From positions 1-13,791 of the forward strand of contig JAEXKM010000138.1 in assembly GCA_023445705.1 (NCBI GenBank): a stretch of DNA of 13,791 nucleotides. The letters are read 5' to 3'. Below, piece after piece: positions 1-7,209 of the stretch. The stretch's first letter is position 1. Each line of letters starts with the position of its first letter. The translations under genes and the position numbers were made by a program. The notes beneath the pieces are model-generated. The model was not told the DNA's origin, ran no database searches, and worked only from the letters and a program-made list of their open reading frames with translations. The DNA is from Pseudomonadota bacterium (GTDB taxonomy: Bacteria; Pseudomonadota; Alphaproteobacteria; Caulobacterales; Caulobacteraceae).

Positions 1-348
1 CGCCGTGCCCCGGTCGCCTGCGGCGGGCGTGCCGGCCACGTGGCCCGGCCCGAAGGCCAGGGCCTGGCCGCTAGCGCCGTCCAAGACGATCACCGAACGG
101 TCGAGGCTGGGGAAGGTGATCCTGGCGACGGGCCAGGTGTCGGCCCAGGGCCAAGGCTTCACGGGCTGGCCCGAGGCCTGCGACTGAGCGAAGGCCCGAT
201 CGAGCAGCACCTGGGCGAGCGCGGCCTTGGCCGGGATCCACAGGCCCTGGGCGCAAAGCGCGAGGCCGACGCACGCGACCATCGCGGCCGGGACCAGGAA
301 GAGGAGCCGCAGACGCGCGGCTCCCAGCAGAGCTGTGATGGCGCTCAC
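1..348 (-). CDS. Class GN sortase (partial, C-terminal part beyond window edge)
   Basis: Membrane-anchored transpeptidase expected to process the LPXTG-like protein encoded just upstream. Reading the minus strand from a GTG at 348 gives 116 uninterrupted codons to the window edge. Residues about 5-35 form a hydrophobic N-terminal anchor, followed by WIPAKAALAQVLL, a PWPWADTWPVARI segment and then VLDGASGQALAFGPGH and GDRGTA. This order is typical of proteobacterial class GN sortases. The catalytic His (usually in a GHRDTHF-like motif shortly after GDxGTA), Cys and Arg lie outside the window and cannot be checked. The GTG overlaps the TGA of the upstream gene as GTGA, and GGAGG sits 8 nt before it, so the two genes are translationally coupled. 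Family assignment rests on recalled motifs and neighbourhood and is fairly secure. Confidence 0.85.
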   Translation of the reverse strand, partial: MSAITALLGAARLRLLFLVPAAMVACVGLALCAQGLWIPAKAALAQVLLDRAFAQSQASGQPVKPWPWADTWPVARITFPSLDRSVIVLDGASGQALAFGPGHVAGTPAAGDRGTA

Positions 349-2456
349 GCGGCTTTCCTCCGGTCCGCCAGCATCCAGCCGCCAGCGCCCAGCAGGCCGC
401 CCAGAAGCAGCAGAGAGAAGCCGATCCTGACCAGCATCGGACCATCCGTCGCCGTCTGCGGCAGGTCGAGGCCCGCGCCTTGCTGATCGGCGTCCACATC
501 GGGCTGGCCGTCCGCACCCGGATTGCGCGCGCCGCCGAACAGGACATCGAAGTCCCAACCGGCCGGCAGGTTCAGCGGCAGGTCGGCCCGGCTGAGTCGC
601 GCGCCGGCAGGGCGCGAAGGGGTCTTGTCGACCGCCACCAGGCTAGTCTGGCTGGTCACCAACTGGTGGTCCAGGCCGAGTTCGAGGACGCGGGCGTCAG
701 CCTCATCCTCGGTGATGTGGCCTTGGCTGCGAGCCACCTCGGCGTCGGTGATCTTGCGGCGCGCCCACAGCTTGGAAATCCCTTTGCCAGGTTCGGCGTC
801 CTTCAGCGAGACGCGGGCCTGCCAGGGCTTGCCGTCGATGATGCCGCTGATCAGCAGGAAGCCCTTCATCGCCCCGACTCTAGCCGCGATCGTCACCGGC
901 TCGCCGCGGTAGAGGTCAGGCAGCACGGCGGGCGCGAGATCGGCCCCGGTCCCTTCGAACCGCGCCGTCAGATTGGTGGCGACCGGGCTTTCCAGCTTGT
1001 CGAAGAGCTGGCGCATGGCCTCTTCCACGCCGTCGGTGGAGCCGATGTGGGTGAAGGTTCCGCGGCCCAGTTCGGCGGCGCGGCTCATCAGATAGGTGTT
1101 GGGCGCAGAGCCGATGCCGACCATGAAGACCCGCGAGCGGCCGCCGTGCGCACTGATCGCATCGAACAAGCCCTGCTCGTCGCCGATGGCGCCGTCGGTC
1201 AGAAACACCACCTGACGCACTCGGCCGGTGTCGCCGGCATAGGCGTCCTGCAGCGCGGCGGTCATGGCCGGGATCATCTCAGTGCCGCCGTCGGCGTCGA
1301 GGCTGGCGACGAAGCGCTGGGCCTTGGCGATATTGGCGGCGTCCGCAGCCACGACGTCGGGGAAGAGCACAGTCAGGCTGTCGTCGAACCGCACCACGTT
1401 GAAGCGGTCGCCGCGCTTCAGGTGGGCCAAGCCGTAAGCGAGGCTGGCCTTCGCCTGCCGCATGGACTCCCCGCCCATGGAGCCGGAGTTGTCGATCACG
1501 AAGACCATGTCGCGGGCCGGCGGCGCGGTGCGCGCGGCGATCGGCGGGGTCAACTGGGCCAGGACGTAATCGCTGCCGGCCACCTTCTCGCGGAACAGGC
1601 CGACGGCCGGGGCGGCGAGCGGAGCGGCGCGCCAGGTCAGTACGAAGTCGCGGTCGGCCGGAACAGGGCCGCTGGCGAGGGTGATCTTCTTGCCGCCGCG
1701 CTCATTGCGCACGTCGACGGCGTGGGTGGCGCTGGACACTTCAGCCAGGGGAAAGCCGGCCCGAAGGTGGACGGCGATAGTCACTGGGTTGATCGCGCCG
1801 CGCACGCGGGGATCGACGAGCGGAGCATTGGCGTCGGGGGCCGGCGCGGCGCCGGGCGAGACGTAGCGCGGTGCGACGACCAGCGGGACCCGGAGCGAGT
1901 ATTTGCCGCCGGAGACCGAGATCGGCGCCTGATGCTCGATCTGCACCAGCACTGTTTCGCCCGGGCCGACATTGGCCACGGAGTTGGTGAACATGTTGGG
2001 GCGCCCCTGCTCGACGAGGCTGGCCTTTTTTCCTTGCGCCTTGGCCTGATCGTAGATCGCCCGGGCCTCGGCCTTCTTCTTGATCTCACCGACGATGACC
2101 TTGTCGCCCACCACCATCTTCAGGGTGTCGACCCCGCTGTCGGAGGGCAGGGGATAGACATAGACCGCCTCGACCCAGTGATCGGTGTCGTTGCGAAAGG
2201 CCTGGGTGATGCGGGTGCGCACGGTCAGGCCGCTGACGACCATGTCGATGTCGGTTCCCAGGCGCACGGCTTCGAACACCTGGTCGCCGCCCTTGGCGCG
2301 CATCATCAGGGCGCCGGAGGTCACGTCGCCGGGCTCGGCGGCGAAACTCTTCTGGCAAAGCAGCAGGGCGGCCAGCACGCTCAGAACCAGGGCGGCGAAG
2401 GCGGTGGTAGGCGAGCGGCGCGACGAGGGACGTGCGCCGGCGTCGGAAGCGGACAT
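345..2456 (-). CDS. VIT/vWA-domain sortase target protein (marine proteobacterial sortase target type)
   Basis: Secreted, sortase-processed envelope protein of 703 aa. From the chosen start there is a signal/anchor helix at about 19-40, a VIT domain at about 50-175 (VYVYPLP, KAEARAIYDQA, NMFTNSVANVGPGE) and a vWA domain at about 315-490. The vWA keeps a complete MIDAS: DNSGS at 322-326, T in GGTE near 392, and TDG at 420-422. The C-terminus carries LPQTA at 665-669, a hydrophobic helix at about 676-696 and an RRK tail, a classic sorting signal with Ala in the fifth position. An upstream ATG at 2471 is possible, but AGGAGA lies 6 nt before the ATG at 2456, so that one is preferred. The stop overlaps the sortase start, giving a two-gene enzyme/substrate operon. 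The ligand is unknown. Confidence 0.92.
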   Translation of the reverse strand: MSASDAGARPSSRRSPTTAFAALVLSVLAALLLCQKSFAAEPGDVTSGALMMRAKGGDQVFEAVRLGTDIDMVVSGLTVRTRITQAFRNDTDHWVEAVYVYPLPSDSGVDTLKMVVGDKVIVGEIKKKAEARAIYDQAKAQGKKASLVEQGRPNMFTNSVANVGPGETVLVQIEHQAPISVSGGKYSLRVPLVVAPRYVSPGAAPAPDANAPLVDPRVRGAINPVTIAVHLRAGFPLAEVSSATHAVDVRNERGGKKITLASGPVPADRDFVLTWRAAPLAAPAVGLFREKVAGSDYVLAQLTPPIAARTAPPARDMVFVIDNSGSMGGESMRQAKASLAYGLAHLKRGDRFNVVRFDDSLTVLFPDVVAADAANIAKAQRFVASLDADGGTEMIPAMTAALQDAYAGDTGRVRQVVFLTDGAIGDEQGLFDAISAHGGRSRVFMVGIGSAPNTYLMSRAAELGRGTFTHIGSTDGVEEAMRQLFDKLESPVATNLTARFEGTGADLAPAVLPDLYRGEPVTIAARVGAMKGFLLISGIIDGKPWQARVSLKDAEPGKGISKLWARRKITDAEVARSQGHITEDEADARVLELGLDHQLVTSQTSLVAVDKTPSRPAGARLSRADLPLNLPAGWDFDVLFGGARNPGADGQPDVDADQQGAGLDLPQTATDGPMLVRIGFSLLLLGGLLGAGGWMLADRRKAA

Positions 2457-2489
2457 GAGAGATCTCCTCATCTCGAAAGCGAGAGATCT
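2457..2489 (-). promoter_or_regulatory. 5' leader of the VIT/vWA gene with 9-bp direct repeat and hairpin
   Basis: GAGAGATCT occurs at 2457-2465 and again, perfectly, at 2481-2489. Between them TCTCG (2471-2475) and CGAGA (2480-2484) can form a small stem with loop AAAG. Because AGATCT is self-complementary, the two copies could pair in the mRNA and mask the ribosome binding site AGGAGA. A translational role is inference. Confidence 0.35.
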
Positions 2490-2509
2490 TTCTTGTCTTC
2501 ACACCGGGC

Positions 2510-2525
2510 GAGGCTCGCGAGCCTC
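2510..2525. promoter_or_regulatory. 16-bp perfect palindrome in divergent intergenic region (candidate operator)
   Basis: GAGGCTCGCGAGCCTC is a perfect palindrome. It lies 54 bp before the start of the VIT/vWA gene (minus strand) and about 113 bp before the divergent XRE gene. Its position suits a dimeric regulator that controls one or both genes. No T-tract follows, so a terminator is unlikely. The cognate protein is unknown. Confidence 0.5.
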
Positions 2526-2599
2526 ACGATCTGCATAGTTCATGCGGAAGCCGTCCAGATCAGCCGGTCGGCGCCTTGCGGGGTCCGGCCCGGCGCCGC

Positions 2600-2619
2600 A
2601 ATGTGCGGAAATGTGCGGA
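2600..2619. repeat. Tandem 10-bp direct repeat upstream of the XRE regulator
   Basis: AATGTGCGGA occurs twice back to back (2600-2609 and 2610-2619) without mismatch. The 10-bp period places both copies on the same face of the helix. It ends 19 bp before the ATG at 2639, so it probably overlaps the promoter or early leader of the regulator gene. Confidence 0.5.
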
Positions 2620-2621
2620 TT

Positions 2622-2636
2622 CGTCAGGACCTGACG
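2622..2636. promoter_or_regulatory. 7+1+7 palindrome abutting the XRE start codon (candidate autoregulatory operator)
   Basis: CGTCAGG-A-CCTGACG is a perfect inverted repeat that ends 2 bp before the ATG at 2639. It takes the place where a Shine-Dalgarno sequence would sit, so protein bound here, or the hairpin in RNA, would affect expression. Autoregulation by the adjacent XRE protein is an inference. Confidence 0.45.
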
Positions 2637-2638
2637 CC

Positions 2639-3400
2639 ATGACCCAGGCCCCGGCGGAAGCCGACCTTTCCACCGAACTGAGCCAGGCCATCGCCGCCCG
2701 TGTGCGCGAGGAGCTCGCGCGCCGGCGCCTGTCGCGGCAGGCGCTGGCCGACCTGGCCAAGATCAGTATCTCGACCTTGGAGAAGGCCTTGGCGGGCCGC
2801 CGGCCCTTCACCCTGGCGACGACGATCCGCCTGGAGGAAGCGCTGGGCGAGTCCCTGCGCGCGCCGATCCGCCCGGTCGCCTCGCCGGCGGCGGGCCTCG
2901 CGCCCGAGATGCTGGGCGCCTATTCGCGCACGGCGGTCACCTGGCTGGAGGGGGAGTATCTGACGCTGCGGCCGTCCTTCGAGGCGCCCGGAGCGGTCTT
3001 CGCCTACCGGACCGACGTCGCCTGGGACGAAGCGTCTTCGAGCCTGGTGTTCCGCGAAGCCGCGCGCCAGGACGCCGACTTCACCCAGAAGGGCCTGGTC
3101 TCACTGTCCAACCAGTCGGGCCACATCTACCTCGTCACGAACGAGCAGGGGCAGTTCCGGCTGATCATCCTGGGCCGGCCCGCCATCGGCGGCGAGATGT
3201 ACGGCATGCTGACCACTTTGCAGGCCGGTCAGGGCAGCCACCTGACCCCCGCCGCCGCGCCCATCGCGTTCGTCCCGCTGCGCCGGGTGGCCGACGCCGC
3301 GTTCGGCCGGATCGCAACCGGCGACGCCCTTTTTGACGAGTACAGCGCGACCCTGGCGCGGGTCACCGACAAGGGCTTCGCCCGGTTCTTCGCCGGCTAG
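2639..3400 (+). CDS. XRE-type helix-turn-helix transcriptional regulator
   Basis: 253-aa cytoplasmic DNA-binding protein. Residues about 20-73 form an XRE/Cro-like HTH (ELARRRLSRQALADLAKISI, then STLEKALAGRRPFTLATTIRLEEALG). Residues about 92-253 form a separate domain beginning MLGAYSRTAVTWLEGEY, with FRLIILGRP in its second half. It looks like a sensor or oligomerisation domain, but I cannot name its ligand. The frame is open from 2576 (TTG). The ATG at 2639 is chosen because it precedes the HTH by a normal distance and because two repeat elements lie directly upstream. It is divergent from the VIT/vWA gene and 139 bp ahead of the co-oriented monooxygenase, so it may regulate the latter. 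Confidence 0.85.
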   Translation: MTQAPAEADLSTELSQAIAARVREELARRRLSRQALADLAKISISTLEKALAGRRPFTLATTIRLEEALGESLRAPIRPVASPAAGLAPEMLGAYSRTAVTWLEGEYLTLRPSFEAPGAVFAYRTDVAWDEASSSLVFREAARQDADFTQKGLVSLSNQSGHIYLVTNEQGQFRLIILGRPAIGGEMYGMLTTLQAGQGSHLTPAAAPIAFVPLRRVADAAFGRIATGDALFDEYSATLARVTDKGFARFFAG

Positions 3401-3539
3401 GGGGGACCTCGCCCGATTTTCAAACATCTGTTCGTGCGGCCTAGTCGTGGCGGCTCCCGTACTGTAAGTTCGAAAAATATCGCGAGTCCGTATTGCCGTT
3501 CCGCCGTTAGAGGCGACCGTTTTTGACAGGTGATTGAAC

Positions 3540-5360
3540 ATGACGCTGGAGACCGACGCCTCCGTCGCTGACCGCCCCGCCATCGACAAGAAGTCCTTGC
3601 TGGCCAAGTACATCGCCGAGCGCGACAAGCGCCTGCGGGCGGACGGCAACGACCAGTATCTCGAGGTGAAAGGCCGGCTGGCGCACTATCTGGACGACCC
3701 CTACACGCCGTTCGAGGAACGTGAGCCGAAGACCGACCACGTGACCTTCGCCTTCGTCGGCGGCGGCTTTGCGGGCCTGGTGACGGGCGCGCGACTGGTC
3801 GAAGCCGGCGTCAGCGACGTCCGCATCGTCGAGAAGGGCGGGGACTTCGGCGGCACCTGGTACTGGAACCGCTATCCCGGCGCCCAGTGCGACACGGCCT
3901 CGATGATCTACATGCCGCTGCTGGAAGAGACCGGGCACATGCCGAGCGAGAAATACGCTCACGCGCCCGAGATCCTCGAGCAATGCCAGCGGATCGGGCG
4001 GCAGTACGGCCTCTACGACAAGGCGCTTTTCCACACCGAGGTGAAGGGCCTGGAGTGGGATGAGGCGGGCTCGCGCTGGGTGATCACCACCAATCGCGGC
4101 GATCGGTTCACCGCCAGCTTCATCGGCCTGGGGACCGGCCCGCTGCACGTGCCGAAACTGCCGGGTATTCCTGGGCTGGAAAGCTTCAAGGGCCACTCCT
4201 TCCACACCAGCCGGTGGGACTATGGCTATACGGGCGGCGATCCGAAGGGCGCGCTGATGGAGAAGCTCGCCGACAAGCGGGTGGCGATCATCGGCACCGG
4301 GGCGACCTCGGTGCAGGCGGTTCCGCACCTGGCGCGCGCCTGCAAGCAACTCTACGTCGTGCAGCGGACGCCGTCGTCGGTTGACGTGCGCGCCAACGCG
4401 CCGATCGACCCGCAATGGTTCGAGGGAATTGCAACGCCGGGCTGGCAGCAGCGCTGGCTCGAGAATTTCACCGAAAACCAGGCGGGTGGGACGGCCGAGG
4501 TCGACCTGGTGCAGGACGGTTGGACGGACCTGTCGCGCCGCATCCGGGCCAAGATCGCCGAGCTGCCCGCCGACCAGCGGACGCCGATGAACATGCTGGC
4601 GGCCTTCGAGGACTCCGACTTCGAGAAGATGGAGGAAATCCGCGCGCGGGTGGATTCCATCGTCGGCGGCAACGAGACCGCGCAGAACCTGAAGGCCTGG
4701 TACCGCCAGCTCTGCAAGCGGCCGTGCTTCCACGACGCCTATCTGCAAGCCTTCAACAATCCGAGCACCAGGCTGATCGACACCGACGGCAAGGGCGTGG
4801 AGAAGATCACCGAGAAGGGCTTTGTGGTCGCCGGCGTCGAGTACGAGGTCGATTGCATCATCTACGCGTCGGGCTTCGAGGTCGGCACCGACTACAAGCG
4901 CCGGGCGGGGTTTGAGGTGGTGGGCCGGGACGGCCTGACCCTGTCCGACGCCTGGGCCGACGGCATGCGCTCCAAGCACGGGATCCATGTGCATGGCTTC
5001 CCGAACGCGTTCTTCGTGCAGCCGACACAGGGCGCGAACCTGATCTCGAACATCCCCCATAATCTGACCGACACCGGCCGCACGATCGCGGCGGTGATCA
5101 GCCATGGACTGAGCGTCGGCGCCAAGCAGATCGAGGTCACACAGGAGGCCCAGGACGCCTGGGTCGAGCTGCTGCTGACCGGGGTTGGCCGGATGATGGG
5201 CGCTCCGGACTGCACGCCGGGCTACTACAACAACGAAGGACAGGCCCCCACGGCGGCTTCGCGGCTGAACGTGGGCTATCCCGCCGGGCCGGCCTCGTAC
5301 TTCCGCTACATCGACGGCTGGCGCAAAGCTGGCACGTTCGAAGGACTGGCGTTCCGCTGA
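3540..5360 (+). CDS. Baeyer-Villiger-type FAD/NADPH monooxygenase
   Basis: 606-aa flavoprotein expected to insert oxygen next to a carbonyl of a ketone, giving an ester or lactone, with NADPH, O2 and FAD. It carries the first Rossmann motif GGGFAG (74-79), the GGTWYWNRYPG segment (104-114), the Baeyer-Villiger fingerprint FKGHSFHTSRWD (216-227; FxGxxxHxxxW followed by D, a known variant of P) and the NADPH Rossmann motif GTGATS (252-257). The roughly 65-residue extension before the FAD domain resembles the longer ketone monooxygenases of about 600 aa rather than the shorter phenylacetone type. The ATG at 3540 is preferred over TTG at 3534, with AGGTG 8 nt upstream. The real substrate (cyclic, long-chain or steroid-like ketone) cannot be read from sequence. 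Confidence 0.9.
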   Translation: MTLETDASVADRPAIDKKSLLAKYIAERDKRLRADGNDQYLEVKGRLAHYLDDPYTPFEEREPKTDHVTFAFVGGGFAGLVTGARLVEAGVSDVRIVEKGGDFGGTWYWNRYPGAQCDTASMIYMPLLEETGHMPSEKYAHAPEILEQCQRIGRQYGLYDKALFHTEVKGLEWDEAGSRWVITTNRGDRFTASFIGLGTGPLHVPKLPGIPGLESFKGHSFHTSRWDYGYTGGDPKGALMEKLADKRVAIIGTGATSVQAVPHLARACKQLYVVQRTPSSVDVRANAPIDPQWFEGIATPGWQQRWLENFTENQAGGTAEVDLVQDGWTDLSRRIRAKIAELPADQRTPMNMLAAFEDSDFEKMEEIRARVDSIVGGNETAQNLKAWYRQLCKRPCFHDAYLQAFNNPSTRLIDTDGKGVEKITEKGFVVAGVEYEVDCIIYASGFEVGTDYKRRAGFEVVGRDGLTLSDAWADGMRSKHGIHVHGFPNAFFVQPTQGANLISNIPHNLTDTGRTIAAVISHGLSVGAKQIEVTQEAQDAWVELLLTGVGRMMGAPDCTPGYYNNEGQAPTAASRLNVGYPAGPASYFRYIDGWRKAGTFEGLAFR

Positions 5361-5365
5361 TGCAG

Positions 5366-5401
5366 GCGGCGCGGCTGAGCCTTACGGCTTAGCTGCGCCG
5401 T
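5366..5401 (+). terminator. Long hairpin just after the monooxygenase stop codon
   Basis: GGCGCGGCTGAGCC (5368-5381) pairs with GGCTTAGCTGCGCC (5386-5399) around a TTAC loop. As RNA the stem is 14 bp with two G-U wobbles, and one C-G and one G-U pair extend it. It begins 5 nt after the TGA. No U-tract follows, so it is either a non-canonical terminator or an mRNA-stabilising 3' structure. Confidence 0.55.
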
Positions 5402-5432
5402 GCCGGCGCCCATCTCTCGCCTTCTTCTTGCC

Positions 5433-5445
5433 GGGCGAGTCGCCC
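5433..5445. promoter_or_regulatory. 6+1+6 palindrome upstream of the 104-aa protein gene
   Basis: GGGCGA-G-TCGCCC is a perfect inverted repeat 26 bp before the TTG start at 5472. It could be an operator or a leader hairpin. GC-rich short palindromes arise by chance in this genome, so confidence is low. Confidence 0.3.
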
Positions 5446-5471
5446 ACGGCGATGGGGTGGGAGGATCAAAC

Positions 5472-5786
5472 TTGAAAGACCTGATCGACATCGAGGGCGC
5501 CAGCGGCGCGCTCTATCGTTTCCGTTTGCACGACACCGACCGGGAACTGCCGGCGACGGCCGGCAACTACCTTTTCGTCCGCCGAGAGGGCGAAGCGATC
5601 CAGGTCGTTGGATGCGGCGAGGCCCAGAGCCTGATGAGCGCCCGACCGCTGTGGACTGAGGCCGTGGCCGAACACGGCGCGGAGAAGCTCTATCTGCGCC
5701 TGAATGTGGCGCGGGCCCATCGCGTGGGGGAGCACGAGGACATCGTTGAAAAGCACCGCCCCCAGCTCGTGAAGAGCGAGGGCTGA
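5472..5786 (+). CDS. Hypothetical protein, 104 aa, paralogue A (YRFR/RLNV family)
   Basis: Small soluble protein of unknown function. The frame is open from ATG 5400, but GGGAGGATC lies just upstream of the TTG at 5472, and a start there gives exactly 104 aa, the same as its paralogue at 8211-8525. Shared signatures: D-I/L-x-G-x-SGAxYRFR near the N-terminus, TAGN at 29-32, and RLNV-x-RA-x-R-x-x-EH-x-D near 76-90. The two-strand start, then a helix and an EH-D motif near the end, are loosely reminiscent of GIY-YIG-like domains, but a convincing catalytic set is absent and this is only a guess. No signal peptide or membrane helix. It lies 104 bp ahead of the MFS gene in the same direction. Confidence 0.75.
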   Translation: MKDLIDIEGASGALYRFRLHDTDRELPATAGNYLFVRREGEAIQVVGCGEAQSLMSARPLWTEAVAEHGAEKLYLRLNVARAHRVGEHEDIVEKHRPQLVKSEG

Positions 5787-5819
5787 CGACCCCGCACCTC
5801 CGGACGAACGGTCAAGACT

Positions 5820-5852
5820 TCCGGCGGCGGCGACATTGAGCGGCCGGCCGGA
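5820..5852. promoter_or_regulatory. Inverted repeat upstream of the NepI-like exporter gene
   Basis: TCCGGC (5820-5825) and GCCGGA (5847-5852) face each other, and CGGCCGGCCG (5841-5850) is itself palindromic. The site lies 39 bp upstream of the exporter ATG, where the neighbouring AraC-type activator might act. TCCGGC/GCCGGA arms also occur at 8576-8590 near the second paralogue. Confidence 0.25.
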
Positions 5853-5890
5853 CCTGCATACCTCGCCCCCACCAACGCCAGGAGGCAGGC

Positions 5891-7114
5891 ATGCAGACAG
5901 TTCGAGCGATCGAGGCCGACGGGACGGAGGCGACGACAGAGGGACCGCATCGGGCGCTTTGGGGAAGCGTCGTGGCCCTGTCGTTGAGCGTCTTCGCCCT
6001 GGTGACCGCAGAGTTCCTGCCGGCCAGCGTGCTGACGCCGCTGGCGGCAGACCTGGGCGTGAGCCTGGGCGCGGCCGGACAGGCGGTGACCGCGACGGCG
6101 GTGGTCGGAGCTTTCGCGGCCTTGCTGGTCCCGGTGTTCACCAGCCGGTTCGACCGGCGCAAGGTGCTGCTCGGCCTGCTGGCCTTGCTCTGCCTTTCCA
6201 ACGCGATCACGGCCCTGGCCGCCAATCTGCCGACCTTGCTGGTCGCGCGGGTGCTGCTGGGCGCGAGCCTCGGCGGCTTCTGGTCGATGTCGGCGGCCAC
6301 GGCGATGCGGCTGGTTCCGATGCCGGCGCTGGCGCGGGCGATGTCGATCATCTTCACGGGCGTGTCGTTGGCCACGGTGTCGGCGGCGCCGATCGGCGCC
6401 TATGTCAGCGAAGTCTGGGGCTGGCGTGCGGCCTTCATGCTGGCCGGCCTGGTCGGCGCGGCGGCATTGCTGGCCGTGTGGTTCACCCTGCCGAAGCTGC
6501 GTTCGACTTCGACGGCGCGGCTTGTCGACCTTGCGGAGGTCGCCGGGCGGCGCCCCGTTCAAGTGGTGCTGGGGGCCGTGCTGCTGGTGATCAGCGGCCA
6601 TTTCGCGGGCTTCACCTATATCCGGCCCGTGCTGGAGCAGATCGCGGGACTGGAGGTGGGCGCTATCTCGCTGGTCCTGCTGGCTTTCGGCGGGGCGGGC
6701 TTCATTGGGAACTTCGCCGGTGCGTTGTTGGCCGAGCGCGACCCTAAGCTGGCGGTGATCGCAGGGGCGGGGCTGGTCGCGCTCTCCATGGCGATGCTGC
6801 CGCTGACGGACGGGACGCCGCTTGCCGCAGGCGCGGCGTTGACACTGTGGGGCATGGCCTTCGCAACCCTGCCTGTGGGGCTGCAGGCCTGGATGGTGCG
6901 GGACGCTCCCGACCGCGCCGAGCTGGGCGGCGGCTTGCTGACCGCGGCCTTCCAGGTCGCTATCGCCAGCGGCGCGGTGGCTGGCGGCGTGCTGGTCGAT
7001 CAGTTCGGGGTCATCGGGGCGCCGGCCTATTGCGGCCTGGCCTGCGCGCTGGGCGCGGTCGCGGTGCAGTCGGTGCGCATGCGCCGGCGTGCGGCGGCGA
7101 ACTGCGCCCTGTAG
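5891..7114 (+). CDS. MFS exporter, NepI-like (DHA1 family)
   Basis: 407-aa inner-membrane proton-coupled exporter with about 12 hydrophobic helices. Several stretches closely match E. coli NepI (purine ribonucleoside efflux) as I recall it: EFLPASVLTPLAADLG, AGQAVTATA, DRRKVLL (the loop 2-3 motif A, about 88-94), LGGFWSMSAATAMRLVP (about 127-143), FTYIRPV and GWRAAF. The substrate could be nucleosides, bases, sugars or a drug; sequence alone does not decide. AGGAGG lies 5 nt before the ATG. It is followed 95 bp later by a co-oriented AraC-type regulator, so the two probably form an operon in which the regulator controls the pump. Confidence 0.9.
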   Translation: MQTVRAIEADGTEATTEGPHRALWGSVVALSLSVFALVTAEFLPASVLTPLAADLGVSLGAAGQAVTATAVVGAFAALLVPVFTSRFDRRKVLLGLLALLCLSNAITALAANLPTLLVARVLLGASLGGFWSMSAATAMRLVPMPALARAMSIIFTGVSLATVSAAPIGAYVSEVWGWRAAFMLAGLVGAAALLAVWFTLPKLRSTSTARLVDLAEVAGRRPVQVVLGAVLLVISGHFAGFTYIRPVLEQIAGLEVGAISLVLLAFGGAGFIGNFAGALLAERDPKLAVIAGAGLVALSMAMLPLTDGTPLAAGAALTLWGMAFATLPVGLQAWMVRDAPDRAELGGGLLTAAFQVAIASGAVAGGVLVDQFGVIGAPAYCGLACALGAVAVQSVRMRRRAAANCAL

Positions 7115-7209
7115 CCGGACGATCGGCAAAGAATTTCAGAGCCGAAGGCATGGATCGGCCGGCGAGCCATACACATGTCTGCGGACCCAGGCGCCGTGAA
7201 GGACGATCG

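Noticed and set aside
480..2642. Long plus-strand open frame of 720 codons
   Set aside because: It is the antisense shadow of the VIT/vWA gene. Its translation is low-complexity, rich in G, A, H and R, with no domain.
3523..3528. TTGACA as a -35 box
   Set aside because: It lies only 12 bp before the monooxygenase start codon, leaving no room for a -10 box and transcription start for this gene.
3507..5105. Minus-strand open frame of 532 codons
   Set aside because: Antisense shadow of the monooxygenase gene, whose own frame carries intact motifs.
5690..7129. Minus-strand open frame of 479 codons
   Set aside because: Antisense shadow of the NepI-like exporter, with a Gln/Arg/His-rich translation typical of reversed high-GC genes.
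7150..7209. Earlier ATG at 7150 as the start of the AraC-type regulator
   Set aside because: The extra 20 residues do not resemble the family N-terminus, and the ribosome site before 7210 is better; it cannot be fully excluded.
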